In this document: positions 23,988 through 31,062 of the stretch, in pieces
Layout: each line of letters begins with the position of its first letter
Numbering within the stretch: the first letter of the stretch is position 1
DNA from: Spirochaetales bacterium
Lineage (GTDB): Bacteria > Spirochaetota > Spirochaetia > DAHUYW01
Direction of reading: 5' to 3'
NCBI GenBank assembly: GCA_027314665.1
Contig: DAHVAK010000078.1
Span: 1 to 32,237, forward strand
Length of the DNA stretch: 32,237 nt
Translations under genes and position numbers: made by a program
Notes under the pieces: generated by a model
What the model saw: the letters and a program-made list of their open reading frames with translations, nothing else
What the model was told of the DNA's origin: nothing
The model's database searches: none

Positions 23988-25166
23988 ATGACCTACAACT
24001 TCGACGAGATCATCGAGCGCCGCGGAACCGATTCGATCAAGTGGAACGGCTCGCCGCGCGGCGTGAAAGCGGCGTCGATCGGCGGCGACCTCCTCCCCCT
24101 CTGGGTGGCCGACATGGATTTCCGCAGCCCTCAGGTGGTCCTCGATGCGATCGCAAAGCGCGCGGCCCATGGGCTGTTCGGCTACACGGTCGCGCCCGCC
24201 GCCTACCTCGCCGCGACGCGGGAGTGGCTTGCGAGGCGGCACGGTTGGGAAGTTGAAACTGATTCCCTCGTTCCGGTCCCCGGGGTGGTCCCTTCGATCC
24301 AGATCGCGATCGAGGCCTTCACCCACCCCGGTGAGAAGGTGGTCATCCAGCCGCCGGTCTACCACCCCTTCCGGCTGGTCCCGATCGCAAACGGTCGCCA
24401 GGTCGTGGAGAATCCTCTCACGCGCGACGGCACGCGCTACGCGATGGACCTCGCCCAGCTCGAGCGGGTCATCGACAGCGACACCCGGCTCCTCATCCTG
24501 TGCAGCCCGCACAACCCGGTCGGGAGGGTCTGGCGCACCGAGGAGCTTGCAGGGCTCGTCGAGCTGTGCGCCGCGAAGGGGGTGGTGGTGCTCTCCGACG
24601 AGATCCACTGCGACCTGATCCTGGGCGGCAATCGGCACGTGCCCACCGGGCTCGCCGCGGGAGACCTTGCCGATCGGGTGGTGACCCTCGTCTCGGCAAC
24701 CAAGAGCTTCAACCTCTCGAGCCTCTCCTGCGCCGCGGCAGTCATCCCCGATCCGCTCCTGCGCGGCCGCTTCACGCGCCAGGTCGAGCGCGCCGCGCTC
24801 AACCATCACAACCCCTTGAGCCTTGCCGCCTCCGAAGCGGCCTACCGCCAGGGCGTCGATTGGCTCGAAGGGCTTCTCGCCTACCTCGGCGGCAACTACC
24901 GTTTCATGGTGAGCTACCTCAAGGAACAGGCACCCGCGCTGGAGGTGATCCCCCTCGAAGGGACCTATCTCGCCTGGATCGACTGCTCGCGCACCGGGCT
25001 TCCCGATGCCGAGATCACCAAGCGCCTCCTCGCCGAGGGGCTGTGGCTCGAGGAGGGACCGAAGTACGGCACCGGAGGCGAGGGCTTCCAGCGCCTGAAC
25101 TTCGCCTGTCCCCGCGCGACCCTCGAAAGGGCGCTCGCCCGACTGGTGCGGGCGCTTGCCCCCTGA
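23988..25166 (+). CDS. patB: PatB/MalY-type cystathionine beta-lyase (aminotransferase fold)
   Basis: A 392-residue fold-type I PLP enzyme of the PatB/MalY group, expected to cleave C-S bonds of cystathionine or cysteine, releasing a thiol, pyruvate and ammonia. The opening FDEIIERRGTDSIKWNG and LPLWVADMDFRSPQVVLDAI are diagnostic of the group. The cofactor is held by SPHNPVGRVW, VLSDEIHCDLIL and the Schiff-base lysine in SATKSFNLSSL (near residues 237-247). The tail includes FQRLNFACPRATLERAL with the carboxylate-binding arginine. Length is normal. The stop TGA at 25164-25166 lies in the first bases of repeat copy B, which may also end transcription against the convergent dioxygenase gene. 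Confidence 0.9.
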   Translation: MTYNFDEIIERRGTDSIKWNGSPRGVKAASIGGDLLPLWVADMDFRSPQVVLDAIAKRAAHGLFGYTVAPAAYLAATREWLARRHGWEVETDSLVPVPGVVPSIQIAIEAFTHPGEKVVIQPPVYHPFRLVPIANGRQVVENPLTRDGTRYAMDLAQLERVIDSDTRLLILCSPHNPVGRVWRTEELAGLVELCAAKGVVVLSDEIHCDLILGGNRHVPTGLAAGDLADRVVTLVSATKSFNLSSLSCAAAVIPDPLLRGRFTRQVERAALNHHNPLSLAASEAAYRQGVDWLEGLLAYLGGNYRFMVSYLKEQAPALEVIPLEGTYLAWIDCSRTGLPDAEITKRLLAEGLWLEEGPKYGTGGEGFQRLNFACPRATLERALARLVRALAP

Positions 25167-25291
25167 CAGCGCGCTGACGAAGTGATTGACCCGCTGCCAA
25201 AACGGCATTTTCGGTTGAGCCTCTTGCCCCAATTTGGCTCGAGAAAACGCCGTTTTGACAGGTGCCTTTGAGTCTGTCAGCGCTCTGATAG
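25161..25291 (+). repeat. Hairpin-forming intergenic repeat, copy B
   Basis: About 131 bp. The left edge CTGACAGCGCGCTGAC is an inverted partner of the right edge (complement CTATCAGAGCGCTGAC, 12 of 16 alike). Inner arms are CTGCCAAAACGGCATTTTC on the left and, read on the opposite strand, CTGTCAAAACGGCGTTTTC on the right, around a loop containing CTCTTGCCCCAATTTG. Each arm holds a 13-bp palindrome of type AAAACGGCGTTTT. It lies between two convergent genes and overlaps the patB stop. Confidence 0.9.
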
Positions 25292-25330
25292 ACGCCGCGG
25301 CGACGTTGGAGCGAAGCGCCCGGCCGATCC

Positions 25331-25352
25331 GCGGCGCTGTCCTCAGCGCCGC
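25331..25352 (-). terminator. Hairpin at the 3' end of the dioxygenase gene
   Basis: GCGGCGCT at 25331-25338 pairs perfectly with AGCGCCGC at 25345-25352 around the loop GTCCTC. The stop codon of the minus-strand dioxygenase (25345-25343) lies at the junction of stem and loop. There is no U run, so termination without Rho is uncertain. Confidence 0.4.
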
Positions 25353-26317
25353 GTCACCGCCTGCGGCAGCTTGAAGGGTGGAAGGATCGCCTCGATCTCG
25401 CTGCGATAGGGCTCGAAGCGCGGGGGAAGAATCAGGCGGCTTCCAAGCTCGCCGCTCGACTCATCAACCAGGAAGCCCGGCCCGGCCGTCGCCGCTTCGA
25501 AGAGGGCGCCTCCCGGCTCGCGGAAGTAGACCGATTTGAACCAGAAGCGATCGATGACCTGGGTCGGATTGAGCCCGTAGGAGGCGAGCCGCGCCTGAAA
25601 CGCAAGCTGCTCCTGCGGCTCCCCGAGGTTCCAGGCGACGTGATGGATGCTCCCGGTGCCGAGCGCCCCTCCCCTGCCTGCGGGAAGCTCCCGGAGATCG
25701 AGAACGCGGCTCGCACCCCCGCCCGGCAGCCCGTAGCGGGTGAAGCCCCCGTCGCTGCCCAGCTCGACGAAGCCGAAAACCTCCCGCAGCAGCGAGACGG
25801 TAGGGCCCGCGTGCGCCTCGAGGAGGCGAACGCTGTGGAAGCCCCGAATCTGATCCTCTTGCGGAATCAGGCTGCCCTCCCACGTCGCGACATCGCTTTT
25901 CGGGGCGGCTTCCACCAAGGCGAGAGCCATCCCGTCCGGATCGGTCAGGGTAAGCACGCGCTCGCCGAAGCGCTCCTCGATCTCCCCGACCGCGACCCGG
26001 CGCTCGACGAGCCGCTCCCGCCAGCGCTCGAGGCTTCCCGGAGGAACCGCGAGGGCAACCTCCACGCTCTGCCCGTTCCCCGGCCTCCCCTTCGCCAGAT
26101 TCGGCCAGATGAAGAAGGTGAGGTCGGTCCCGGGGTTGCCGACGGCATCCGCATAGAAGAGATGATAGGTCTCGGGGGCATCCTGGTTGACCGTCCGCTT
26201 CACCAGTCGCATGCCGAGGACCCCGACGTAGAAATCGACGTTGCGCTGAGCGTCCGCCGCCACCGCCGTAACGTGGTGGATTCCCCGCACGTGCTGACTC
26301 TCCCGGCTCATGTCCAT
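25343..26317 (-). CDS. Ring-cleaving dioxygenase, glyoxalase-fold (MhqO-like)
   Basis: A 324-residue vicinal-oxygen-chelate protein with two glyoxalase-type modules, matching the MhqO/MhqA group that opens hydroquinone-type rings. ATG at 26317 (MDMSRESQHVRGIHHVTAVA) is chosen because GAGGAG lies seven bases upstream; the next in-frame ATG at 26338 would include that site. Metal ligands are the histidine in GIHHVTAVAADAQRNVDFY, then a second histidine in GSIHHVAWNLG and the glutamate in FREPGGALFEAA near the C-terminus. Typical segments include LVKRTVNQDAPETYHLFYAD and LTFFIWPNLAKGRPG. It is divergent from the sugar ABC operon. In Bacillus, mhqO answers quinone stress; that role here is inferred. 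Confidence 0.88.
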   Translation of the reverse strand: MDMSRESQHVRGIHHVTAVAADAQRNVDFYVGVLGMRLVKRTVNQDAPETYHLFYADAVGNPGTDLTFFIWPNLAKGRPGNGQSVEVALAVPPGSLERWRERLVERRVAVGEIEERFGERVLTLTDPDGMALALVEAAPKSDVATWEGSLIPQEDQIRGFHSVRLLEAHAGPTVSLLREVFGFVELGSDGGFTRYGLPGGGASRVLDLRELPAGRGGALGTGSIHHVAWNLGEPQEQLAFQARLASYGLNPTQVIDRFWFKSVYFREPGGALFEAATAGPGFLVDESSGELGSRLILPPRFEPYRSEIEAILPPFKLPQAVTRR

Positions 26318-26443
26318 TGTTTTCTCCTCAGACTGCATTCGCTTTATATGACTAATAAGATACGAAATATCCGGCCCGAAGCGAAGAAGGGCAGCGACGC
26401 AGATGCGGGAGCGCGACCCTCATCGAAAAAAAGAGCGCGCGCG

Positions 26444-26467
26444 TGAGCTCCCGGCTCATGGTATAAT
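26444..26467 (+). promoter_or_regulatory. Extended -10 promoter with adjacent dyad, sugar ABC operon
   Basis: TGGTATAAT at 26459-26467 is a perfect extended -10 (TGnTATAAT), while the -35 region (near 26439) is poor, as is common for extended -10 promoters. The inverted repeat TGAGC-tcccg-GCTCA at about 26444-26458 touches its upstream side and could bind a sugar-responsive repressor or activator. The start codon is about 84 bases downstream. Confidence 0.55.
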
Positions 26468-26550
26468 GCGGTCAAATCTCCACCATCGAGCAAGCTTCAC
26501 GCGGAACTGTCTTGGGTGATTTTGGTAACTCTCTTATACAGGAGGTGTGT

Positions 26551-27639
26551 ATGAGAAAGGTCACGATCTTCGCTCTGGCTGCGTTCCTGATGGTCGGCTT
26601 CGCTCTTTCCTCGTCGTATGCGACGGGATCGAAGGAGGCGGCGGCGTCGACCGGAATGGTTGCGTTCCTGCTTCCGGAGAATGTCACGCCCCGCTGGGAG
26701 GGGTCTGACGCGCCGATCTTCCGGCAGGCGATCGAGAAGCTGGTTCCAGGGGTTCAGGTCGACGTCCTGAACGCGCTCAACGATCCGAGCAAGCAGCAAG
26801 CGCAGGCGGAGGCCGAGCTGACGAAGGGTGCGAAGGCGCTGGTCATCGCGGCCGTGGATCAGAAGGCTGCCGCCGTGATCGTCAATGAGGCCAAGGCGCA
26901 GGGTGTTCCAGTCATCGCCTACGACCGCCTGATCCGCAACTCGCCGCTCGCCTACTACGTCTCCTTCGACAGCGTCGCCGTCGGCAAGGCGGAGGCGAGT
27001 TGGATGTCGGACCACACCCAAAACGGCGCCCGGCTCGTGATTATCGACGGCTCGCCAACCGACGACAATGCGCACCTCGTGAATCAGGGCATCCATGCCG
27101 TCCTCGATCCGCTCTTCGCCTCGAAGGCGCGGACCCTGGTCGCCGAGGAGTGGACGCCGGGATGGGATCCCACCAAGGCCCAGAATGAAATGGAGCAAAT
27201 CCTCACCAAGTCCAACAACCAGGTCGACGGGGTGGTCTCGGCGAATGACGGAATGGCAGGCGGCATCATCGCCGCGCTGAAGGCCCAGGGAATGTCGGGC
27301 ACCGTGAAAACGACAGGCCAGGATGCCTCCCTCGAGGGCGTGCAGAATGTCCTGCTCGGGACGCAGGGGGTGACCGTGTTCAAGGACTTTCGCCTCCAGG
27401 CTCCGGCTGCAGCCCAGATCGCGGCCGATATCCTGAAGGGCCAGACTCCTTCGAACGTCAACTCCTCCGTCAACAACGGCCAGGTCGATGTTCCATCGGT
27501 GATGCTGCCGGTCGTTTCGATCGATCAGAGCAACGTCCACCTGCTCGTCTCGAACGGATGGATCGACAGCCAGCTCGGCGGAATGGACAAGGTTCTCTAC
27601 GGCCTGCCCGACAGCGTCCGCCAGTATCTCAAGAAATAG
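26551..27639 (+). CDS. Sugar ABC transporter substrate-binding protein (xylose type)
   Basis: A 362-residue exported binding protein of the ribose/xylose family (periplasmic binding protein type 1). ATG at 26551 follows AGGAGG and begins a signal peptide MRKVTIFALAAFLMVGFALS, then SSYATGSKEAAAS; there is no lipobox cysteine, so cleavage by signal peptidase I near SYA is likely. The mature protein has VAFLLPENVTPRWEGSDAPI, VDVLNALNDPSKQQAQAE, LVIAAVDQKAAAVIVNEAK and VIAYDRLIRNSPLAYYVSFD, which fit XylF-like proteins. The exact sugar is not certain. It is first in an operon with the ATPase (7 bases after) and permease. Confidence 0.9.
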   Translation: MRKVTIFALAAFLMVGFALSSSYATGSKEAAASTGMVAFLLPENVTPRWEGSDAPIFRQAIEKLVPGVQVDVLNALNDPSKQQAQAEAELTKGAKALVIAAVDQKAAAVIVNEAKAQGVPVIAYDRLIRNSPLAYYVSFDSVAVGKAEASWMSDHTQNGARLVIIDGSPTDDNAHLVNQGIHAVLDPLFASKARTLVAEEWTPGWDPTKAQNEMEQILTKSNNQVDGVVSANDGMAGGIIAALKAQGMSGTVKTTGQDASLEGVQNVLLGTQGVTVFKDFRLQAPAAAQIAADILKGQTPSNVNSSVNNGQVDVPSVMLPVVSIDQSNVHLLVSNGWIDSQLGGMDKVLYGLPDSVRQYLKK

Positions 27640-27646
27640 GACGTCG

Positions 27647-28459
27647 ATGTCGGGAGAGCTGGGGCAACGCTTCGAGGGGGAAGGCGACTCCGCCTCCCCC
27701 CTCGATCGCAAGCCGATCCTGGAGCTAAAAGGGATCTCGAAGCGCTACGGCGCCGTGCAGGCCCTGACCAACGTGGATTTCGAGGTCTATCCCCGCGAGG
27801 TCGTGGCCCTCGTCGGCGACAACGGGGCCGGCAAGTCCACGCTGATCAAGTGCATCGCCGGGACGCACACGCCCGACGAGGGCAGAATCCTCTTCGACGG
27901 GAAGGAGGTCCACATCCACGCGCCGAGCGACGCCACGCGCCTTGGCATCGAGACCGTGTATCAGGATCTCGCCCTGTGCGACAACCTCGATGTCGTGCAG
28001 AACATGTTCCTCGGGCGCGAGCGGGTCACCCCGGTGCTTCCGCCGGTTGTCGAGCTGCTCTCCGAGCTCGCGATGGAGCAGCATGCGCTTTCGGTCCTGC
28101 AGACCCTCAACGTCACCACGATCGTGAACGTGCGCTCGAGGGTGGCGGGGCTTTCGGGCGGGCAGCGGCAGTCGGTAGCCATCTCGCGGGCGGTGATGTG
28201 GAACTCGAGGCTCGTCGTGCTCGATGAGCCCACCGCGGCGCTCGGCGTCGCACAGAGCGAGCAGGTCCTCGCCTTGATTCGGCGCCTGCGCGACCAGGGG
28301 CTCGGCGTCGTCGTCATCTCGCACAACCTCCACGAGCTGTTCTCGATCGCCGACCGGATCGTCGTGCTTCGTCTTGGGCGCCGCGTGGCGACATTCGACC
28401 ACGAAAGCACGACCGCGGAGGATGTGGTTGCGGCAATCACGGGTGCCCGAGGGGAATGA
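27647..28459 (+). CDS. Sugar ABC transporter ATP-binding protein, single-domain
   Basis: A 270-residue ATPase that drives uptake through the permease encoded next. Motifs: Walker A GDNGAGKST (near residues 65-73), Q-loop in ETVYQDLALCDNL, signature LSGGQRQSVAISRA, Walker B LVVLDEPTAALG and the switch histidine in VVVISHNLHEL. XylG, RbsA and MglA in enterics carry two such domains in about 500 residues, but this protein has only one, like FrcA-type ATPases, so the working transporter probably uses a homodimer. The first 20 residues before PILELKGISKRYG are poorly conserved, so the true start could be a little later; no strong ribosome site precedes the ATG. Confidence 0.92.
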   Translation: MSGELGQRFEGEGDSASPLDRKPILELKGISKRYGAVQALTNVDFEVYPREVVALVGDNGAGKSTLIKCIAGTHTPDEGRILFDGKEVHIHAPSDATRLGIETVYQDLALCDNLDVVQNMFLGRERVTPVLPPVVELLSELAMEQHALSVLQTLNVTTIVNVRSRVAGLSGGQRQSVAISRAVMWNSRLVVLDEPTAALGVAQSEQVLALIRRLRDQGLGVVVISHNLHELFSIADRIVVLRLGRRVATFDHESTTAEDVVAAITGARGE

Positions 28460-28460
28460 A

Positions 28461-29705
28461 GTGAGAGGTTCGCCAGACGTGACCGGCGGGCAGCGCCCCG
28501 CCGAAGGGCAGCACGAGCAAGCGGCGGGGAAGGTCGGAGGGATGCTGTCTCGCTCCAGCATCCAGCGCTGGCGCCAAGGGGAGCTCGGTGCGCTTCCGGT
28601 CGTCCTCGGACTGCTCGCCATCGCGGCCTACTTCGAAAGCCAGCAGCCTGTCTTCCTCTCGGCCCGCAACCTTTCGAACCTGATCGTCCAGGTTGCGGCA
28701 ACCGGCTCGGTCGCAGTCGGCATCGTGCTGGTGCTGCTGCTCGGCGAGATCGATCTGTCGGTCGGCTCGGTGAGCGGTCTGTGCTCCGCGCTCTTGGGCG
28801 TGCTGATCATGAACCACCATTCGCCGTGGTGGTTCGCGATTCTCCTCGCCCTCGCGACCGGCGCGGCGATCGGAGCCTTTCAAGGCGCCTGGTTTGCGCT
28901 CATCGGAGTCCCCTCCTTTGTGGTGACGCTCGCCGGGTTCCTTGCCTGGCAGGGGGTGCAGCTGCGGGTCCTCGGGTCGACCGGCACGGTGAACGTCTTC
29001 GAGCCGCACATCGCGAAGATCGCGCAGTCCTACCTGAGCGACCTCTGGGGGTGGCTGCTCGGGATCGGGATCTCAGGAGTCTACCTGCTCACCCTGTGGA
29101 TTGCGCGCTTCCGCCGCGCTCGCCTTGGGCTCGCATCCGTCCCGGCGCTCGCGGTGATCACGCGCAGCCTGCTCGTCGCGATTACCGCGGTCGCAAGCGT
29201 CGCGATCCTGAACAGCTTCAAGGGCGTTCCCACCGCGGGCGTGATCCTCTTCGCTCTGGTCACGCTGTTCTCCCTTCTCACGAGACGCACGCGCTTCGGG
29301 CGCTACATCTTCGCGGTAGGCGGCAACGCCGAGGCTGCGCGGCGGGCCGGCATCGGCGTTGCCCGAGTCCGGATCGTCGTTTTCGCGCTCGCGGGGCTCA
29401 TGGCGGCGATCGGAGGGGTCATCTTCGTCTCGCGCCTGACTGCAGCAAGCACGCAGACCGGAGGCGGGACCTTCCTGCTCGAGGCCATCGCCGCCGCGGT
29501 CATCGGCGGCACGAGCCTCTTTGGCGGGCGCGGAAGCGCCTGGTCAGCGCTCCTCGGCGCCCTGGTGATCGGAAGCGTCTCAAACGGCCTGGACCTCATG
29601 GGACAGCCGCCGGAGATCAAATACATGGTCGAGGGCGCGATCCTGCTTGCCGCGGTGACGGTCGACGCGATCGCCCGCCGCAACCGCGTCGCCGCCGGGC
29701 GGTGA
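28461..29705 (+). CDS. Sugar ABC transporter permease (XylH/RbsC family)
   Basis: A 414-residue membrane protein with about ten hydrophobic segments. GTG at 28461 is chosen: it follows GAGGGGA by five bases and lies one base after the ATPase stop. The first ~40 residues are hydrophilic, then FLSARNLSNLIVQVAATGSV, LLGEIDLSVGSVSGL and GVPSFVVTLAGFLAWQG give the family's conserved core. Later RFGRYIFAVGGNAEAARRAG is the typical cytoplasmic loop that meets the ATPase, and AAVIGGTSLFGGRGS is near the end. The long form, with a large middle section, fits XylH more than RbsC. Confidence 0.92.
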   Translation: MRGSPDVTGGQRPAEGQHEQAAGKVGGMLSRSSIQRWRQGELGALPVVLGLLAIAAYFESQQPVFLSARNLSNLIVQVAATGSVAVGIVLVLLLGEIDLSVGSVSGLCSALLGVLIMNHHSPWWFAILLALATGAAIGAFQGAWFALIGVPSFVVTLAGFLAWQGVQLRVLGSTGTVNVFEPHIAKIAQSYLSDLWGWLLGIGISGVYLLTLWIARFRRARLGLASVPALAVITRSLLVAITAVASVAILNSFKGVPTAGVILFALVTLFSLLTRRTRFGRYIFAVGGNAEAARRAGIGVARVRIVVFALAGLMAAIGGVIFVSRLTAASTQTGGGTFLLEAIAAAVIGGTSLFGGRGSAWSALLGALVIGSVSNGLDLMGQPPEIKYMVEGAILLAAVTVDAIARRNRVAAGR

Positions 29706-29762
29706 GCTCGCCGTGCACTTCCGTCGCAACCGGTCTCCGGCAAGGCGCTCCCTTGAGAGGGG

Positions 29763-30158
29763 CTAACGGGGCGTCTCGCCCGAGCCGTCAACCTCAGTCT
29801 GCTTGTCCTGAACAGCCCGAATCATCGCGGTGAAGTGAAGCTCCTTCACGTAGGAGAGAAGCCGATCGAGGGTGATCTCGCCTTTGAAGAGCTGCGCGTC
29901 GAGGGAGGTCCCCGCTTTGGCGAGGGCGTCCGGGGTATCGCCGTACCGCGAGCGCGCCACGGCGGCGATCTCCAGGCTCACGGCCCCCTTCCTTCGCCGA
30001 AGGTCGTCGGTGACCCGAATCGAGAAGCCCACCCCGATGTGCGTAGGAGGAACCCCGAGCAGCTCCTCGAGCTCGTCGATAAAGGGAAGCCCCCGGCTGT
30101 CGATGGCAACCTCTCCCCGAAAATCGCCAAACTGAACGGACGCGTGTCGAAAGTCCAT
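29763..30158 (-). CDS. Unrecognised 131-residue protein
   Basis: I do not recognise this protein. The ATG at 30158 (MDFRHASVQFGDFRGEVAID) follows a GGGGG run; the frame is open further left but that part looks random. It is a soluble protein with SRGLPFIDELEELLGVPPTH, a strand-like IGVGFSIRVTDDLRRRKGAV segment, and a helical C-terminal half (FKGEITLDRLLSYVKELHFT). No membrane segments or metal motifs are seen. Its codon use resembles that of neighbours, and it is convergent with the permease gene 57 bases away. The dyad TGCCCC-cattat-GGGGCA lies right before the start and could regulate it. Confidence 0.6.
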   Translation of the reverse strand: MDFRHASVQFGDFRGEVAIDSRGLPFIDELEELLGVPPTHIGVGFSIRVTDDLRRRKGAVSLEIAAVARSRYGDTPDALAKAGTSLDAQLFKGEITLDRLLSYVKELHFTAMIRAVQDKQTEVDGSGETPR

Positions 30159-30591
30159 GGTGCCCCCATTATGGGGCACATCCGCGCGGCAGGCAAGGAA
30201 AAGGTGGCGGTTCTGGGATTCCTGCGAGTCATGAAGCGAGATTTTCAAGACCTCGCAGCATGAGATTGAGACCAGCGAGGTGAAAGAGCATTACCAGACG
30301 GAACCGACTGCGATTGCGGACGATCCATCCCAGCAGGCGATTCCATGCCTTCTCAGCGACCGATCGATGGCGGTAGCGCGAGAGCCGGCAGCCGCCTCCT
30401 TGATCCTCTCTGCGTGCGCTGTCTTCAAGCTCAGCCGAGACATTGCCATGAACTCCCGCCGCGAACGGGGAGAGCACCCCCATGGTGCGAACGCTCTGCT
30501 TCCCAAACTCCGCTCTTGTTTCGTGGCCTTCGGGAAGCGGCTTCGATTAACAGGCTGCAATCGGTTCCGCCGATCATTTTGCCCTTGACCA
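30159..30591 (-). pseudogene. Fragmentary coding-like stretch, possibly a decayed transposase
   Basis: Several short minus-strand pieces look protein-like but sit in different frames: KGKMIGGTDCSLLIEAASRR at about 30530-30590, SAELEDSARREDQGG, and near the 3' end KAWNRLLGWIVRNRSRFRLV, then MLFHLAGLNLMLRGLENLAS ending about 30232. The ending resembles the C-terminus of some DDE transposases, but I cannot name a family. It is next to repeat copy C. It could be a decayed mobile gene or chance. Confidence 0.3.
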
Positions 30592-30720
30592 CCAACAGGG
30601 TGCTGACAACGTGACTGACCCGCCGCCAAAACGACGTTTTCGATTGAGCCTCTTGCCCCAGATTGGCTCGAGAAAACGCCGTTTGGGCAGATACCTTTGA
30701 GTTTGTCAGTTACCTGTTAA
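30592..30720 (+). repeat. Hairpin-forming intergenic repeat, copy C
   Basis: About 129 bp in the same orientation as copy B. Near-identical parts include GATTGAGCCTCTTGCCCCAG at about 30642-30661, GGCTCGAGAAAACGCCGTTT further on and TACCTTTGAGTTTGTCAG towards the right. The ends are AACAGGGTGCTGACA on the left and, on the opposite strand, AACAGGTAACTGACA on the right. They differ from the ends of copy B, yet still pair with each other. Confidence 0.9.
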
Positions 30721-30852
30721 CCTTCAAAACCCGAAGCCCACCGACACGGCGATTTTGCCACGGCTCTTTTTCTGCCGTCAACAAAAATGAATCGGAAGCC
30801 GGCGTGCGGCTCTTCGCGGCAGAACCGTTGACATTCTGGCGTTCGTCGGGAA
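30721..30852. other. Gene-free stretch
   Basis: Nothing recognisable is seen apart from a TTGACA at 30828-30833 without a matching -10. It lies between repeat copy C and a short ORF. Confidence 0.4.
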
Positions 30853-30993
30853 ATGCCAAGTGCCATCGAGCGACACGGCTCCCGGCGCGCCATCAGCGCG
30901 ATTTCCACAGGCTTTCCGCTCGTCATCGGCGGAGCACGCGACCTCTCGGGCGCGGAGTTCTACGAGGTGCTCGAGAGCAAGAGCCTCTATTGA
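30853..30993 (+). CDS. Possible 46-residue protein or remnant, unrecognised
   Basis: The frame reads MPSAIERHGSRRAISAISTG, then FPLVIGGARDLSGAEFYEVL and ESKSLY, with strongly GC-biased third positions as in the real genes around it. The ribosome site is weak (GGGAA). It may be the intact 3' end of a larger lost gene or a small protein. The region 30994-31062 up to the acyl-CoA synthetase is non-coding. Confidence 0.35.
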   Translation: MPSAIERHGSRRAISAISTGFPLVIGGARDLSGAEFYEVLESKSLY

Positions 30994-31062
30994 CGTCTTC
31001 CCGGCGGAACGCGCGCCGCCCCGCCGGTCTTCCGCGTGCGGGCTGCGGCGCCCGGAGCCGCT

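Noticed and set aside
23862-25232. A 456-codon minus-strand frame opposite patB
   Set aside because: It begins inside repeat copy B and runs opposite a well-defined PLP enzyme.
29746-29762. Hairpin between the permease and the orphan gene as a terminator
   Set aside because: The stem (CCCT/AGGG) is only four or five pairs with no U run.
11366-30720. Repeats as integron attC sites
   Set aside because: They are of attC-like size and can fold, but lack consistent GTTRRRY/RYYYAAC ends, lie in mixed orientation and do not bracket single cassettes; no integrase is seen.
11366-30720. Repeats as CRISPR
   Set aside because: Only three copies, thousands of bases apart, far longer than CRISPR repeats, and no cas genes.
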